Part shown: in pieces, positions 1 through 9,200 of the stretch
Layout: every line of letters starts with the position of its first letter
Numbering within the stretch: position 1 is the stretch's first letter
Assembly: GCF_000711795.1 (NCBI RefSeq)
Contig: NZ_KL543978.1
Span: forward strand, 228,856-292,855
Origin: Vibrio pacinii DSM 19139
GTDB taxonomy: Bacteria; Pseudomonadota; Gammaproteobacteria; Enterobacterales; Vibrionaceae
Length of the DNA stretch: 64,000 nt
Reading direction: 5' to 3'
Notes under the pieces: generated by a model
The model's database searches: none
Seen by the model: the letters and a program-made list of their open reading frames with translations, nothing else
Told to the model about the DNA's origin: nothing
Position numbers and translations under genes: made by a program

Positions 1-96
1 CTCAAGTGGTAAGCCGTCAGGATCTTGAAAAAAGGTGAACGGCTTACCCGTAAACTCGTCGATGACCAATAAGCCATTATAATATTGACGCGCGTC
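1..96 (-). pseudogene. C-terminal fragment of a VOC (glyoxalase-like) family protein
   Basis: Read on the minus strand, this stretch encodes a C-terminal VOC signature, GKPFTFFQDPDGLPLE, which closely resembles the end of the E. coli YaeR type of glyoxalase-like protein. The gene continues past base 1. No start codon lies in this frame before the preceding gene ends at 111, and the N-terminal half of a VOC domain is absent. A good ribosome binding site and ATG at about 96-108 open a different frame. It therefore looks like a remnant or a frameshifted gene, but the edge of the window prevents a firm decision. Confidence 0.4.
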
Positions 97-110
97 TGCA
101 TAAGCTGCTC

Positions 111-725
111 CTATTGTGAGTGGGGACTCGTCTTGTCGGGACGATGGTCGAGTTGCTCTAACTGCGTGGCCAACTGTTGCTGTTGATTAGAGATAGCTTC
201 AAGGGCTTGTGCGGTGGTTTTGATTGCGTCAGCCATAGAAGAAAGATTGCGTGTGGTTTTGGTTAAGGTATGTTGAATTGGCCGAAGAATAAACCAAGCA
301 ATCACCACAATAATCGCAATGATGATGACGCCGATAAGGCTCACCACCAACAATATCTGCTGACGGACATCGGATAAAAAACGTTCGCTGCTGCGCGCCA
401 ACACTTGCTTAGAGTCTTGATATGCTTGAGGTAAAGACTCTACCGAGCGCCGAGACAACACCACCAATTGATTAAGGTTATCGACCGTGTGGTCTAACTG
501 TTTTTGCTGCGCGGGCGTCAAACTCTCGCTCGCCGCGATTTTGTTGAGCGCCACACCGACTTGGTCGAGAGAGTGACGAGTGTCGTCTATCGCCCGCTCC
601 ACACCATCGAGTTCGAGCGTCATATTGATTTTAAAAAACGCCTCCGACTGAGGATCAAGCTCATCCATTTGCGCGTAACCGTTAAAGCTAAAAACGCTGA
701 TAGCAATTGCCCATATCCATTTCAT
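111..725 (-). CDS. Small exported/inner-membrane protein with coiled-coil segments, function unknown
   Basis: The 204-aa product starts with a hydrophobic signal-like segment (MKWIWAIAISVFSF) ending near GYAQ. A largely helical, Gln-rich region of about 100 residues follows, then one strong transmembrane helix (LLVVSLIGVIIIAIIVVIAW) and a C-terminal helical tail rich in Gln. The layout (periplasmic helical domain, one membrane span, cytoplasmic coiled coil) resembles the sensor half of a chemoreceptor without the signalling domain. I recognise no family. The start at 725 was chosen over an upstream ATG because AGAAGGA sits just before it and the signal peptide begins there. It is monocistronic or follows nothing obvious upstream. 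Confidence 0.7.
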   Translation of the reverse strand: MKWIWAIAISVFSFNGYAQMDELDPQSEAFFKINMTLELDGVERAIDDTRHSLDQVGVALNKIAASESLTPAQQKQLDHTVDNLNQLVVLSRRSVESLPQAYQDSKQVLARSSERFLSDVRQQILLVVSLIGVIIIAIIVVIAWFILRPIQHTLTKTTRNLSSMADAIKTTAQALEAISNQQQQLATQLEQLDHRPDKTSPHSQ

Positions 726-906
726 TTTTATTCCTTCTGTTCGACTCACGCATTGAATAATAGAATGACAACGGCTCCGTTGGCTACGTAAACCACGCCT
801 GAATTATCACAAGCGTACACAATTCTCACTTTGCTCGATACGCATCCGCTAGACCATTTTCTGCCGCCAATGGTACATTAACCTTTCTCACAACCAAGGA
901 ATGTGC

Positions 907-1809
907 ATGGACTTAAACTTACTGAAAACTTTTGATGTGGTGATGAAAACGCGTAGCGTCAATCTGGCGGCTGAAAACCTCAATGTTTCAGCGCCAGCGG
1001 TTAGCCATGCGCTCAATCGTCTGCGCGAACAGTACCAAGATCCCCTGTTTATTCGCCAAGGTAGAGGCATTACCCCGACCACATTAGCGATAGAGCTTCA
1101 TGCCGAAATCCAACAACCGCTCAATTTACTACTTAACGGGGCAAAATCACGCCAACAGTTTAATCCACAAACCAGTCAACGTACCTTTCGTCTTTCAAGC
1201 CACAAAGATCTTGATGTGATGATATTGCCACGTCTGTTGGCTTATCGTGACCAACACGCCCCTGCGGTCAAACTAAGCACGGACTTTGAACATGCAGATG
1301 AGGCGCAGCGCCAGGCAGATTTACGCATGCGTCGTGTCGACTTGATTTTAGCCACCGTCCCCCTTGACGAACACGGATACCATAATGAACGGTTATTTGA
1401 ACAACCTTTGGTGGTGGTGTGCAGTCAAAACCATCCGCGCATCAAAAATACACTTAGCCATAAGCAATTTTTCGCTGAGCGCCATCTGCTGTGGGGCACT
1501 CAACGGCTCAATCAAGATATCATCGACTCACTGGCCATCGAGCAACAACCCAGTCGCGATATCGTCTATAAAACTGACTCAATCTGCAACGCGATCATGA
1601 TGGCAGCGCAAACTGATTGGTTATGCGTAACGGGCAAGTGGCACGCTGAGTTTCTGGCCTCAAACCATAATCTCAACCTATTTCCACTACCATTTGAACT
1701 CAAACCACTGCCTGTCTACATGACGTGGCACCAATCACAACACCAAGATTCAGGCCACCAGTGGCTCAAGCAATCGTTGTTTTGCGCAACACAAACACTG
1801 CGAGATTGA
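907..1809 (+). CDS. LysR-family transcriptional regulator
   Basis: About 300 aa, with an N-terminal winged helix-turn-helix (LLKTFDVVMKTRSVNLAAENLNVS and SHALNRLR) and a C-terminal co-inducer-binding domain of LysR type. The N-terminal domain resembles the LeuO/NodD branch. AAGGA at 896-900 sits six bases before the ATG at 907, so this start is preferred to the ATG at 901. The gene lies 121 bp upstream of, and in the same direction as, an alkyl sulfatase gene. In Pseudomonas, the alkyl sulfatase gene sdsA is controlled by an adjacent LysR gene (sdsB), so regulation of the neighbour is the natural inference. The inducer is unknown. Confidence 0.85.
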   Translation: MDLNLLKTFDVVMKTRSVNLAAENLNVSAPAVSHALNRLREQYQDPLFIRQGRGITPTTLAIELHAEIQQPLNLLLNGAKSRQQFNPQTSQRTFRLSSHKDLDVMILPRLLAYRDQHAPAVKLSTDFEHADEAQRQADLRMRRVDLILATVPLDEHGYHNERLFEQPLVVVCSQNHPRIKNTLSHKQFFAERHLLWGTQRLNQDIIDSLAIEQQPSRDIVYKTDSICNAIMMAAQTDWLCVTGKWHAEFLASNHNLNLFPLPFELKPLPVYMTWHQSQHQDSGHQWLKQSLFCATQTLRD

Positions 1810-1930
1810 ATGTGGATTAAATAAAAGTTAATTTACATTTAACTTTTGAGCCATCGATTGATTAATCCATGCACTCTACACTCTCTCTATCAACGAACGC
1901 TATCAAGTTCGCCATCAAGAGAGAGCAACT

Positions 1931-3898
1931 ATGAAACTGCAAAAATCCATCGTATCTCTGGCCATTATCGCCACGTTTTCCCCAGTTCTGAGCTTCGCGG
2001 CACCGACCACCAGCACGCCAAAGCAAGCCTCTGACTTCACGATTGAAAAAAACCAACAACTCAAGCAGTATCTCGATTTTGATAACCACAGTGACTTTGA
2101 AGATGCGGCGCACGGGTTCATTGCCACTTGGCCTGAAAAAACCATCAACGACGCTGCAGGTAATATTATTTGGGATTTCAGCAAATACGATTTCATCGAC
2201 CAAGACAACAACGTCGAGACCATCAATCCATCGTTACTACGCCAAGCCAAACTCAACAATATTGACGGCCTATTTAAAGTCAAACAAGGCGTCTATCAAA
2301 TTCGAGGCTTTGACTTGTCGGTGATGTCGTTTATCCGTGGCGATAAAGGCTGGGTTGTCATAGACCCACTTATTTCACCGGAAACAGCCGCCGCTGGTTT
2401 AAAACTACTGCGTGATCGTGTCGAAGATCTGCCTGTCACAGGCGTCATTTTCACCCACTCCCACGTTGACCATTTCGGCGGCATTTTGGGCGTCACCAAC
2501 CAAGCCGCAATCGATGCTGGTAAGGTCGACATTCTCGCACCTGAAGGCTTTTTCTCTCATTCAATTGCTGAGAACCTGATGGCGGGCAACACCATGTCAC
2601 GCCGCGCGTCTTACATGTACGGCAACCTGCTTGAAGCAAGCAGCCAAGGCCAAGTGGATGGCGGCTTGGGCAAAACCACCTCATCGGGTAACCCGGGCAT
2701 CGTCAAACCGACCCACATCGCTAGCATTACCGGTCAGGCGATGGAAGTCGATGGTGTCGAACTTGAGGTTATAATGGCGCAAGAGTCTGAAGCACCTTCA
2801 GAGTTTATGTTCTACTTCCCGCAGTACAAAACCATGATGGCCGCGGAGGTAATGACGCACACTATCCATAACATCTCGACCCTACGCGGTGCCAAAACTC
2901 GCGATGCGTCATCTTGGGCAGAGTATATTGACCAAGCGCTGCACACCTATGGTGATAAAGCCGATACCATGATCGCCTCGCACCACTGGCCGACCTTTGG
3001 CAAAGAAAAAATTCAAAACCAGCTCGAAAAAACTCGCGACATGTACAAGTTCGTCCATGACCAAACGCTACGTTTAGCTAACCAAGGCTATACACCAAAC
3101 GAAATTTCCGCTGCAATTCAGTTACCAGACTCGTTAGGCAAAGAGTGGTACAACCGTGGCTACTACGGCACGGTATCGCATAATGCCCGCGCCACTTATG
3201 ACTACTACTTCGGCGCTTGGTGGGATGGCAATCCTGCTAACTTAAACCCACTCACACCTAGCGAGCAAGGGGCCAAGTATGTCGAGGCGATTGGTGGAGA
3301 AGAACAAGTGATCAAGCTGGCGCAAACTGCCATAGCAAAAGGCCAATACCGCTGGGCTGTCACACTGCTCAACAATGTCACTTTTGCCAACCCAGACAAT
3401 ATGGACGCACGCTATCTTGAAGCCGACGCAATGGAGCAGTTAGGCTACCAAGCAGAGTCTGGCCCGTGGCGTAACTACTACTTGGGCGGCGCAAAAGAGC
3501 TTCGTCAGGGGATTCAACCTGTCGCAACGCCAAATACTGCTGCCATCGCGAAAAACATGCCCTTTGATCAGTTTTTGAAATACTTAGGTGTAACGGTTAA
3601 ACCGGAGGCGGCAAAAGGGCTAGATATCAAGATTAATATTGATGTTAAAGGCGATGGTCACTATGCAATGGATTTAAGTAACTCGGTGCTAAAATCCTAT
3701 TCAGACAAACAGTTTAGCGATGCGGATCTCACCATCTCACTCACTCGTCAAGCATTTGAAAATATGATGACCAAACAAGCGACACTGCAAGATGAGCTCA
3801 AAACCGGCGACATCAAGGTTTCTGACCAACAAGCCTTCAAGCAGTTAATGTCGATATTTGATCAATTTGATATGTGGTTTGGTGTAGTAACACCATAA
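1931..3898 (+). CDS. Secreted alkyl sulfatase, SdsA/YjcS type (metallo-beta-lactamase fold)
   Basis: 655 aa, the usual length for type III alkyl sulfatases, which hydrolyse primary alkyl sulfates such as SDS to alcohol and sulfate. A signal peptide (MKLQKSIVSLAIIATFSPVLSFA) implies export to the periplasm or outside. The metal-binding motif THSHVDH is at residues 175-181 and further His residues occur in AAEVMTHTIHN and IASHHWP, as expected for the two-zinc site. A helical dimerisation region follows, then a C-terminal SCP2-like domain (roughly residues 535-655) that binds the alkyl chain in this family. GAGAG precedes the ATG. The start at 1931 and the single-gene terminator at 3951 suggest a monocistronic unit controlled by the LysR gene upstream. 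Confidence 0.9.
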   Translation: MKLQKSIVSLAIIATFSPVLSFAAPTTSTPKQASDFTIEKNQQLKQYLDFDNHSDFEDAAHGFIATWPEKTINDAAGNIIWDFSKYDFIDQDNNVETINPSLLRQAKLNNIDGLFKVKQGVYQIRGFDLSVMSFIRGDKGWVVIDPLISPETAAAGLKLLRDRVEDLPVTGVIFTHSHVDHFGGILGVTNQAAIDAGKVDILAPEGFFSHSIAENLMAGNTMSRRASYMYGNLLEASSQGQVDGGLGKTTSSGNPGIVKPTHIASITGQAMEVDGVELEVIMAQESEAPSEFMFYFPQYKTMMAAEVMTHTIHNISTLRGAKTRDASSWAEYIDQALHTYGDKADTMIASHHWPTFGKEKIQNQLEKTRDMYKFVHDQTLRLANQGYTPNEISAAIQLPDSLGKEWYNRGYYGTVSHNARATYDYYFGAWWDGNPANLNPLTPSEQGAKYVEAIGGEEQVIKLAQTAIAKGQYRWAVTLLNNVTFANPDNMDARYLEADAMEQLGYQAESGPWRNYYLGGAKELRQGIQPVATPNTAAIAKNMPFDQFLKYLGVTVKPEAAKGLDIKINIDVKGDGHYAMDLSNSVLKSYSDKQFSDADLTISLTRQAFENMMTKQATLQDELKTGDIKVSDQQAFKQLMSIFDQFDMWFGVVTP

Positions 3899-3950
3899 CC
3901 TTTTGTGGTGATGCCATAGCCTTGGAGCGCAACAACCCACTGAATATTTC

Positions 3951-3985
3951 AAGCTCACTGCCCGCTAGGATGGTGAGCTTTTTAT
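3951..3985 (+). terminator. Rho-independent terminator after the alkyl sulfatase gene
   Basis: The 8-bp stem AAGCTCAC / GTGAGCTT (3951-3958 and 3973-3980) is followed by TTTATTT. It lies 52 bp past the sulfatase stop and before the next gene in the same direction. Confidence 0.75.
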
Positions 3986-4063
3986 TTCCATTCAATCAGT
4001 ACAGCTTATCGATAAAATGCTAAACTTTTGCACAAGTCGTACTATTGAGTCTTATCATATTTA

Positions 4064-5965
4064 ATGAAGTCTGTTTCTTTAGCCTTGTTGTGTTGCTTCT
4101 CTTTGGCATTCGCTACTCACGTACAAGCCGCATGCAAAATCAATCATGACAAAGACTTTCTCTATTCACATGTCGCGGAAGCTGAGCTGCCAATGCTCGA
4201 GTTCTACTACTTATCATTGTGCCGTACAGAACAAGTCGACTTAACGACGGTTCCCGTTCCAAGTTCCTCTTCGTCAGTCGAACAGGCTCTATACTACTTC
4301 GGACTTAAAAACCTCAGTCGCTATGAAGGATTAAAAACACCACCGACTCCAGACTTGGTCAAACTGGGCCAACAAGCAAACAGTGAATGGATTATCGCAG
4401 AAGCGAAACTTAACCAAGCCATAATCAAAATTGACAGTGATCTATTGATCGAAGCAGAAGCGCTGTTGCGAGAGATCGTCCCTATCGCAACCGAGCTAGG
4501 CTATCGACGTTTGCTGGCGCGCGCTTATCGTTGGCTCGGTAACATTAAAGCGCAGCAGTCCAACATTAAAGCCAGTTTGAACTATTACAAAATGGCCTAC
4601 CAAATCGTGACTGAAATTGGTGACGACTTTCAAACCACCATGACACTCAACAATATCGCTACTTTGTATATGCAAATGGAGGACTGGGATCGTGCCAACA
4701 CCTATATTCATCAAGCGATGACGCTGTACAAAGAGAACCAATACAGTAACAGCTTGTTTGAAGCCATTTTATACGGTAACGCCAGCGCCATTCACTTTGC
4801 CAACCATCAATATGATGCGGCTGACAATTATATGCAACGCGCGATTGACGAAGCCGATCAAACCGGTTCTGTCGTGATCAAAATCATCACACTTGCAGAC
4901 ATGGCAGAGCGCAATGCCAAAGTAGGCAATAGCGATAAAGCGTTGGCCGTTGCGCAGCGCTGCGTCAATCTGGCACAAGAGCAATCCGACTCAAATACAA
5001 CACTGGCAATTTGCTACGATGCTTTAGCTTCAGCTTATCTCAGTCAACACAACTACCCACTGGTGATTGATTATGCCAGTCGCGTACTCGACACCATCAC
5101 GCAATCTAACCTTGATGAGATTGTCTGGGAGTCAGGCGTACTGAAGAAATTGATTGAAGCCTATGAAAATCAAGGTGACTATCAACAAGCGCTCAATCTC
5201 ATGAAGCGCGAGGCACTGGTACGTAAAAAATATTACGACCAAACGTACAACGAAGAGATCTTGAGCGAAAAGAACAGCCTTGAGCGCAAACTCAGCCGTC
5301 GTGAAATAGAGCTGCTCGAAGCGAAAAACGAACTGCAAGAAACACGTTTACAAGAGCAGCGCTGGCGCGAAATTCTTATTTCTACTCTGTTCATTATCGG
5401 GGGCTATTTGGTATTGCGTGTTCTGATGCGTTTAAAACACACCAATCGCGAGTTACGAAGCCAAAACAGTACCGATACACTAACAGGTCTTCACAATCGA
5501 CGTTACTTAAAACACTGGTTAGCTCAGCGACCAACAACGAAACAACAAGGTGACTTCCTTGTTAGCGTGATAGACATTGACCACTTTAAACGCTTTAACG
5601 ATCAACACGGTCACGACATTGGCGACGAAGTGCTTAAACAGACGGCAACGATCTTACAACGCAGCATTCGCAAACAAGATACCTTAGTTCGTTGGGGCGG
5701 CGAAGAGTTCCTTGTAATTGTCTCTCTTGACTCACCCCAACAGGTGAATGAAACGCTTGAGCGTCTGCGCAGCAATGTCGAAACCGCGATTATTGATTGT
5801 GGCAGCAACACGTTCCAAGTCACGATTTCGATTGGTGCTTGTGTTTGCCCATCACACCACCTTCATGCTCAGTGGGAACGCGTTTTCTCCTCAGCTGACA
5901 GCGCACTCTACCAAGCAAAACGCTCAGGTAGAAATCAGTATCAGGTTTCTCCTGAACCTTATTGA
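4064..5965 (+). CDS. Membrane-anchored diguanylate cyclase with periplasmic TPR sensor
   Basis: 633 aa. An N-terminal signal peptide (MKSVSLALLCCFSLAFATHVQA) leads into about 350 residues of tetratricopeptide-like helical pairs (for example around YRWLGNIKAQQSNIKASLNYYK and LNNIATLYMQMEDWDRANTY). A coiled coil follows, then a membrane helix near residue 440 (ILISTLFIIGGYLVLRVLM) and a C-terminal GGDEF domain. The active-site motif is GGEEF (near residue 545), with DTLTGLHNRR and IDHFKRFNDQHGHDIGD as further hallmarks, so c-di-GMP synthesis is expected. The TPRs probably sense a periplasmic protein or peptide. No strong ribosome binding site precedes the ATG, but the signal peptide supports this start. 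Confidence 0.87.
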   Translation: MKSVSLALLCCFSLAFATHVQAACKINHDKDFLYSHVAEAELPMLEFYYLSLCRTEQVDLTTVPVPSSSSSVEQALYYFGLKNLSRYEGLKTPPTPDLVKLGQQANSEWIIAEAKLNQAIIKIDSDLLIEAEALLREIVPIATELGYRRLLARAYRWLGNIKAQQSNIKASLNYYKMAYQIVTEIGDDFQTTMTLNNIATLYMQMEDWDRANTYIHQAMTLYKENQYSNSLFEAILYGNASAIHFANHQYDAADNYMQRAIDEADQTGSVVIKIITLADMAERNAKVGNSDKALAVAQRCVNLAQEQSDSNTTLAICYDALASAYLSQHNYPLVIDYASRVLDTITQSNLDEIVWESGVLKKLIEAYENQGDYQQALNLMKREALVRKKYYDQTYNEEILSEKNSLERKLSRREIELLEAKNELQETRLQEQRWREILISTLFIIGGYLVLRVLMRLKHTNRELRSQNSTDTLTGLHNRRYLKHWLAQRPTTKQQGDFLVSVIDIDHFKRFNDQHGHDIGDEVLKQTATILQRSIRKQDTLVRWGGEEFLVIVSLDSPQQVNETLERLRSNVETAIIDCGSNTFQVTISIGACVCPSHHLHAQWERVFSSADSALYQAKRSGRNQYQVSPEPY

Positions 5966-6292
5966 CAGATTCACCACCAAATTAGCTTCGGCACGAGGCA
6001 AATAGATCCAGTGATGCAGCGTTAGCCAAATAATAGAATAACCGCTGATATAAGCCATGGTTGTGGTTAATATCCCTAGAGACTAAAGCGCGAAACTTAC
6101 AACCCCTTAAGATAACGAAATCAAGTCCGATTAGAGCTCTAGTACTAATCTGCATTCACGTGCAATCAGTGGCATTTAAAGCGTAATAATCTCTTGGCTA
6201 TATCCAAACTTTGAGTTTGTTGTCACACGAACTTTCCTCGCAAACGCTTATCCTTAACAAGTGTATGGTTTATCACTTCGCTTGGGGACGTT
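5966..6292. other. Intergenic region upstream of formate dehydrogenase
   Basis: 327 bp between two genes in the same direction. I see no gene, no clear terminator for the GGDEF gene and no recognisable operator. GGGGA near 6283 serves as the ribosome binding site of the next gene. The promoter of the formate dehydrogenase gene must be here, but I cannot place it with confidence. Confidence 0.5.
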
Positions 6293-9200
6293 ATGATCGA
6301 GATCGTTATTGACGGCAAGTATCGAATTGTTGAACAAGGCAGCACGCTTTTAGAAGCAGCGCGTGTGTGTGGTGTTGAGATCCCTTCGTTATGTGGGCTG
6401 AATAAATCTGGGCAAAAAATCCCCTGTGATCTGTGTCAGGTAGAAGATGAAAATGGCCGTATGCAACGCGCTTGTGAACTTACGGTTTACCACGGCTTAA
6501 ACGTAACAATTCACTCAGCAGAGCTCAGCGAGCATCGCAAGCAGGCTCTCAATACCATCATGCGCGACCACTACGCAGACTGCGAAGCCCCGTGCAAAAC
6601 CGCGTGCCCTGCTGGCGTCGATATTCAATCTTACCTTTATTACATCGCGCAAAATGATCATCAGAAAGCGATTGAAGTGATCAAACAAACCCTTCCCATG
6701 CCACTTTCTATCGGCCGCGTCTGTCCAGCATTTTGTGAAAGTGAATGTCGCCGCGCGTTAGTTGACCAGCCTTTGGCGATCCGCCAACTTAAACGTCACG
6801 CCGCCGACGCCGATTTAGCGGCGCATCAAGCCTATGTGCCGAAGAAAAAACCGCTCAAACATCGCTCGATAGCCATTGTCGGCAGTGGTCCTGGTGGCCT
6901 CACCGCGGGTTATTATCTGTGCAACGAAGGTTACGATGTGACCGTGTTTGAGTCGATGCCAAAAGCCGGTGGTTGGCTGCAATACGGCATTCCAGAATAT
7001 CGCCTACCGAAAGAGATTCTTGATAAAGAAATTGAGCTAATGTGCCGCAGCGGTATGACGATCAAAACCAAACAGAAACTTGGTGAAGATTTTACCCTCT
7101 CTCGGCTCAGTGAAGACTACGATGCCGTCTGTTTGGCGGTCGGCGCTTCACTGGCGGTTGAGATGAAATACCCAGGCAGTGATCTTGCCGGTTGCTATTT
7201 GGGCGTCGATTATCTCAAAGATTACGTCACCGACCAAACCTACACCACAGGCCAAACCGTCGCAGTGATTGGTGGCGGCAACACCGCCATAGATTGCGCT
7301 CGAACCGCAAGGCGTACAGGCGCGGCAACCACATTAATCTATCGCCGTACGCGAGATGAAATGCCAGCTGAAGCCTATGAAATTGAAGAAGCGGAACATG
7401 AAGGGGTTAACTTTTTATTTTTAACCAATCCGGTGCAAAACATTCGCGATGACAATGGCAGAGTAAAAGCCGTCAAGCTTGAGAAAATGGTGCTAGGTGA
7501 ACCTGATGACTCAGGCCGACGCCGCCCTCAAACTACCGGCGAGTTCTTTACTCTAGGATTTGATACCGTGATTGCCGCAGTATCACAGCAGCCCGATTTA
7601 AGCTTTTTAGACAACGAGCGCTTGTCGATACCTCTTACCCGTTGGAATACCGCGCAAACCGATGCGCGCACCATGCATACTGGAACGGGCAATATTTTCA
7701 GTATCGGCGACTTTCGTCGCGGCCCTGCGACCGCCGTTGAAGCCGTGGGCGATGGCCGTTTGGCCGCCAAAGCCATAGACCTTTACTTGCATGGCAATAT
7801 GGCAGACATGCCCCAACCCAAGTTCAATGCTCGCAAAGAGAAAACCCTTGCTGAAGTCGACCCTTTTCACTTTCAACACGTTGCAAAAGTGGCTCGCTCT
7901 ATTATGCCCGAGTTAACCGCCGAGCAACGTGCGCAAAGCTTCTCTGAAGTCGAACTAGGCTTTGACAACGACGACGCTATTCGCGAAGCCATGCGTTGCT
8001 TGGAGTGCGGATGTCAAGCCAACACCCAATGTGGCCTACGTGACTATTCAACCCAATACGGCGCTGAGCAGTGTTTTGAGCCAAAACTCAACATCAAATC
8101 CGACCAAGACTGGCAAGCGCTGCGCGCCAAAGACTCACGCCATAAGTTTAGCGTCGACCGCAGCTCTGAATTTATCGAATTTGACGCCAACCGTTGCATT
8201 AGTTGTGGGCAATGTATCGACGCCTGCAGCGAACAAGCGGTGCACGGTATTCTCAATTTTGTTAACGATCAAAATGGTCGCCCCGCATTAAGGCCTGATG
8301 ATAGACCGCATTTTGGTTCGATGCGCAATGGTCGACTGTTAATGGGCGACTCGAACTGTGTTCAGTGCGGCGCCTGTGTACAAGCGTGTCCAACTGGTGC
8401 GATGGTGGATAAGCGCTATCGCTCACAAGGACGACAAGAGCCATTGACTTGTGTTGATACCATCTGCACCTATTGTGGCGTGGGTTGCAAGCTGACCATG
8501 CATGTCGATAAAACGAACAATCGTATTGAATATATTACTGGCGCACACTCGCCAGTGAATCAAAAAATGCTCTGTGTTAAAGGACGATTTGGCTTTGATT
8601 TTGTTGCCGATGAGGCGCGCCTAACCACACCTTTAATTCGTAAAGATGGCTGGCTACAACCCGCCACTTGGCCAGAAGCGATTGAACTCGTTGCAAGCAA
8701 ACTCACCACGCTTAAGCAAGCTTTTGGTGGCAATGCCTTGGCAGGGTTCTCGTCAGCGAAAACCACCAACGAAGATAACTATGCGTTTCAAAAATTTATT
8801 CGTCGTGAGCTTGGTACCAATAATGTCGATCACTGTGCACGTTTGTGTCATGCCTCAAGTGTGACAGGCCTTGAAGCCTCTTTGGGTAGCGGCGCGATGA
8901 CCAACGACATTCCTAGTATTAAATACTCTGATGTCATTGTTATCATCGGCTCAGACACGACCTCGGCGCATCCGATCATCGCTTCACACATCAAACAAGC
9001 CATTCGCCATCATGGCGCCCGTTTGATTGTTGCTGACCCTAAACGTATTGATATGGCTGAACACGCCGAGCTCTACCTGTCACATCGACCTGGAACCGAC
9101 GTCATGCTGCTCAATGGTGTCATGCAACAGATCATTAAAAACGGTTGGCATGATCAAGAGTATATTGAAGAACGGGTCGATGGTTTTGATACCTTACTGC

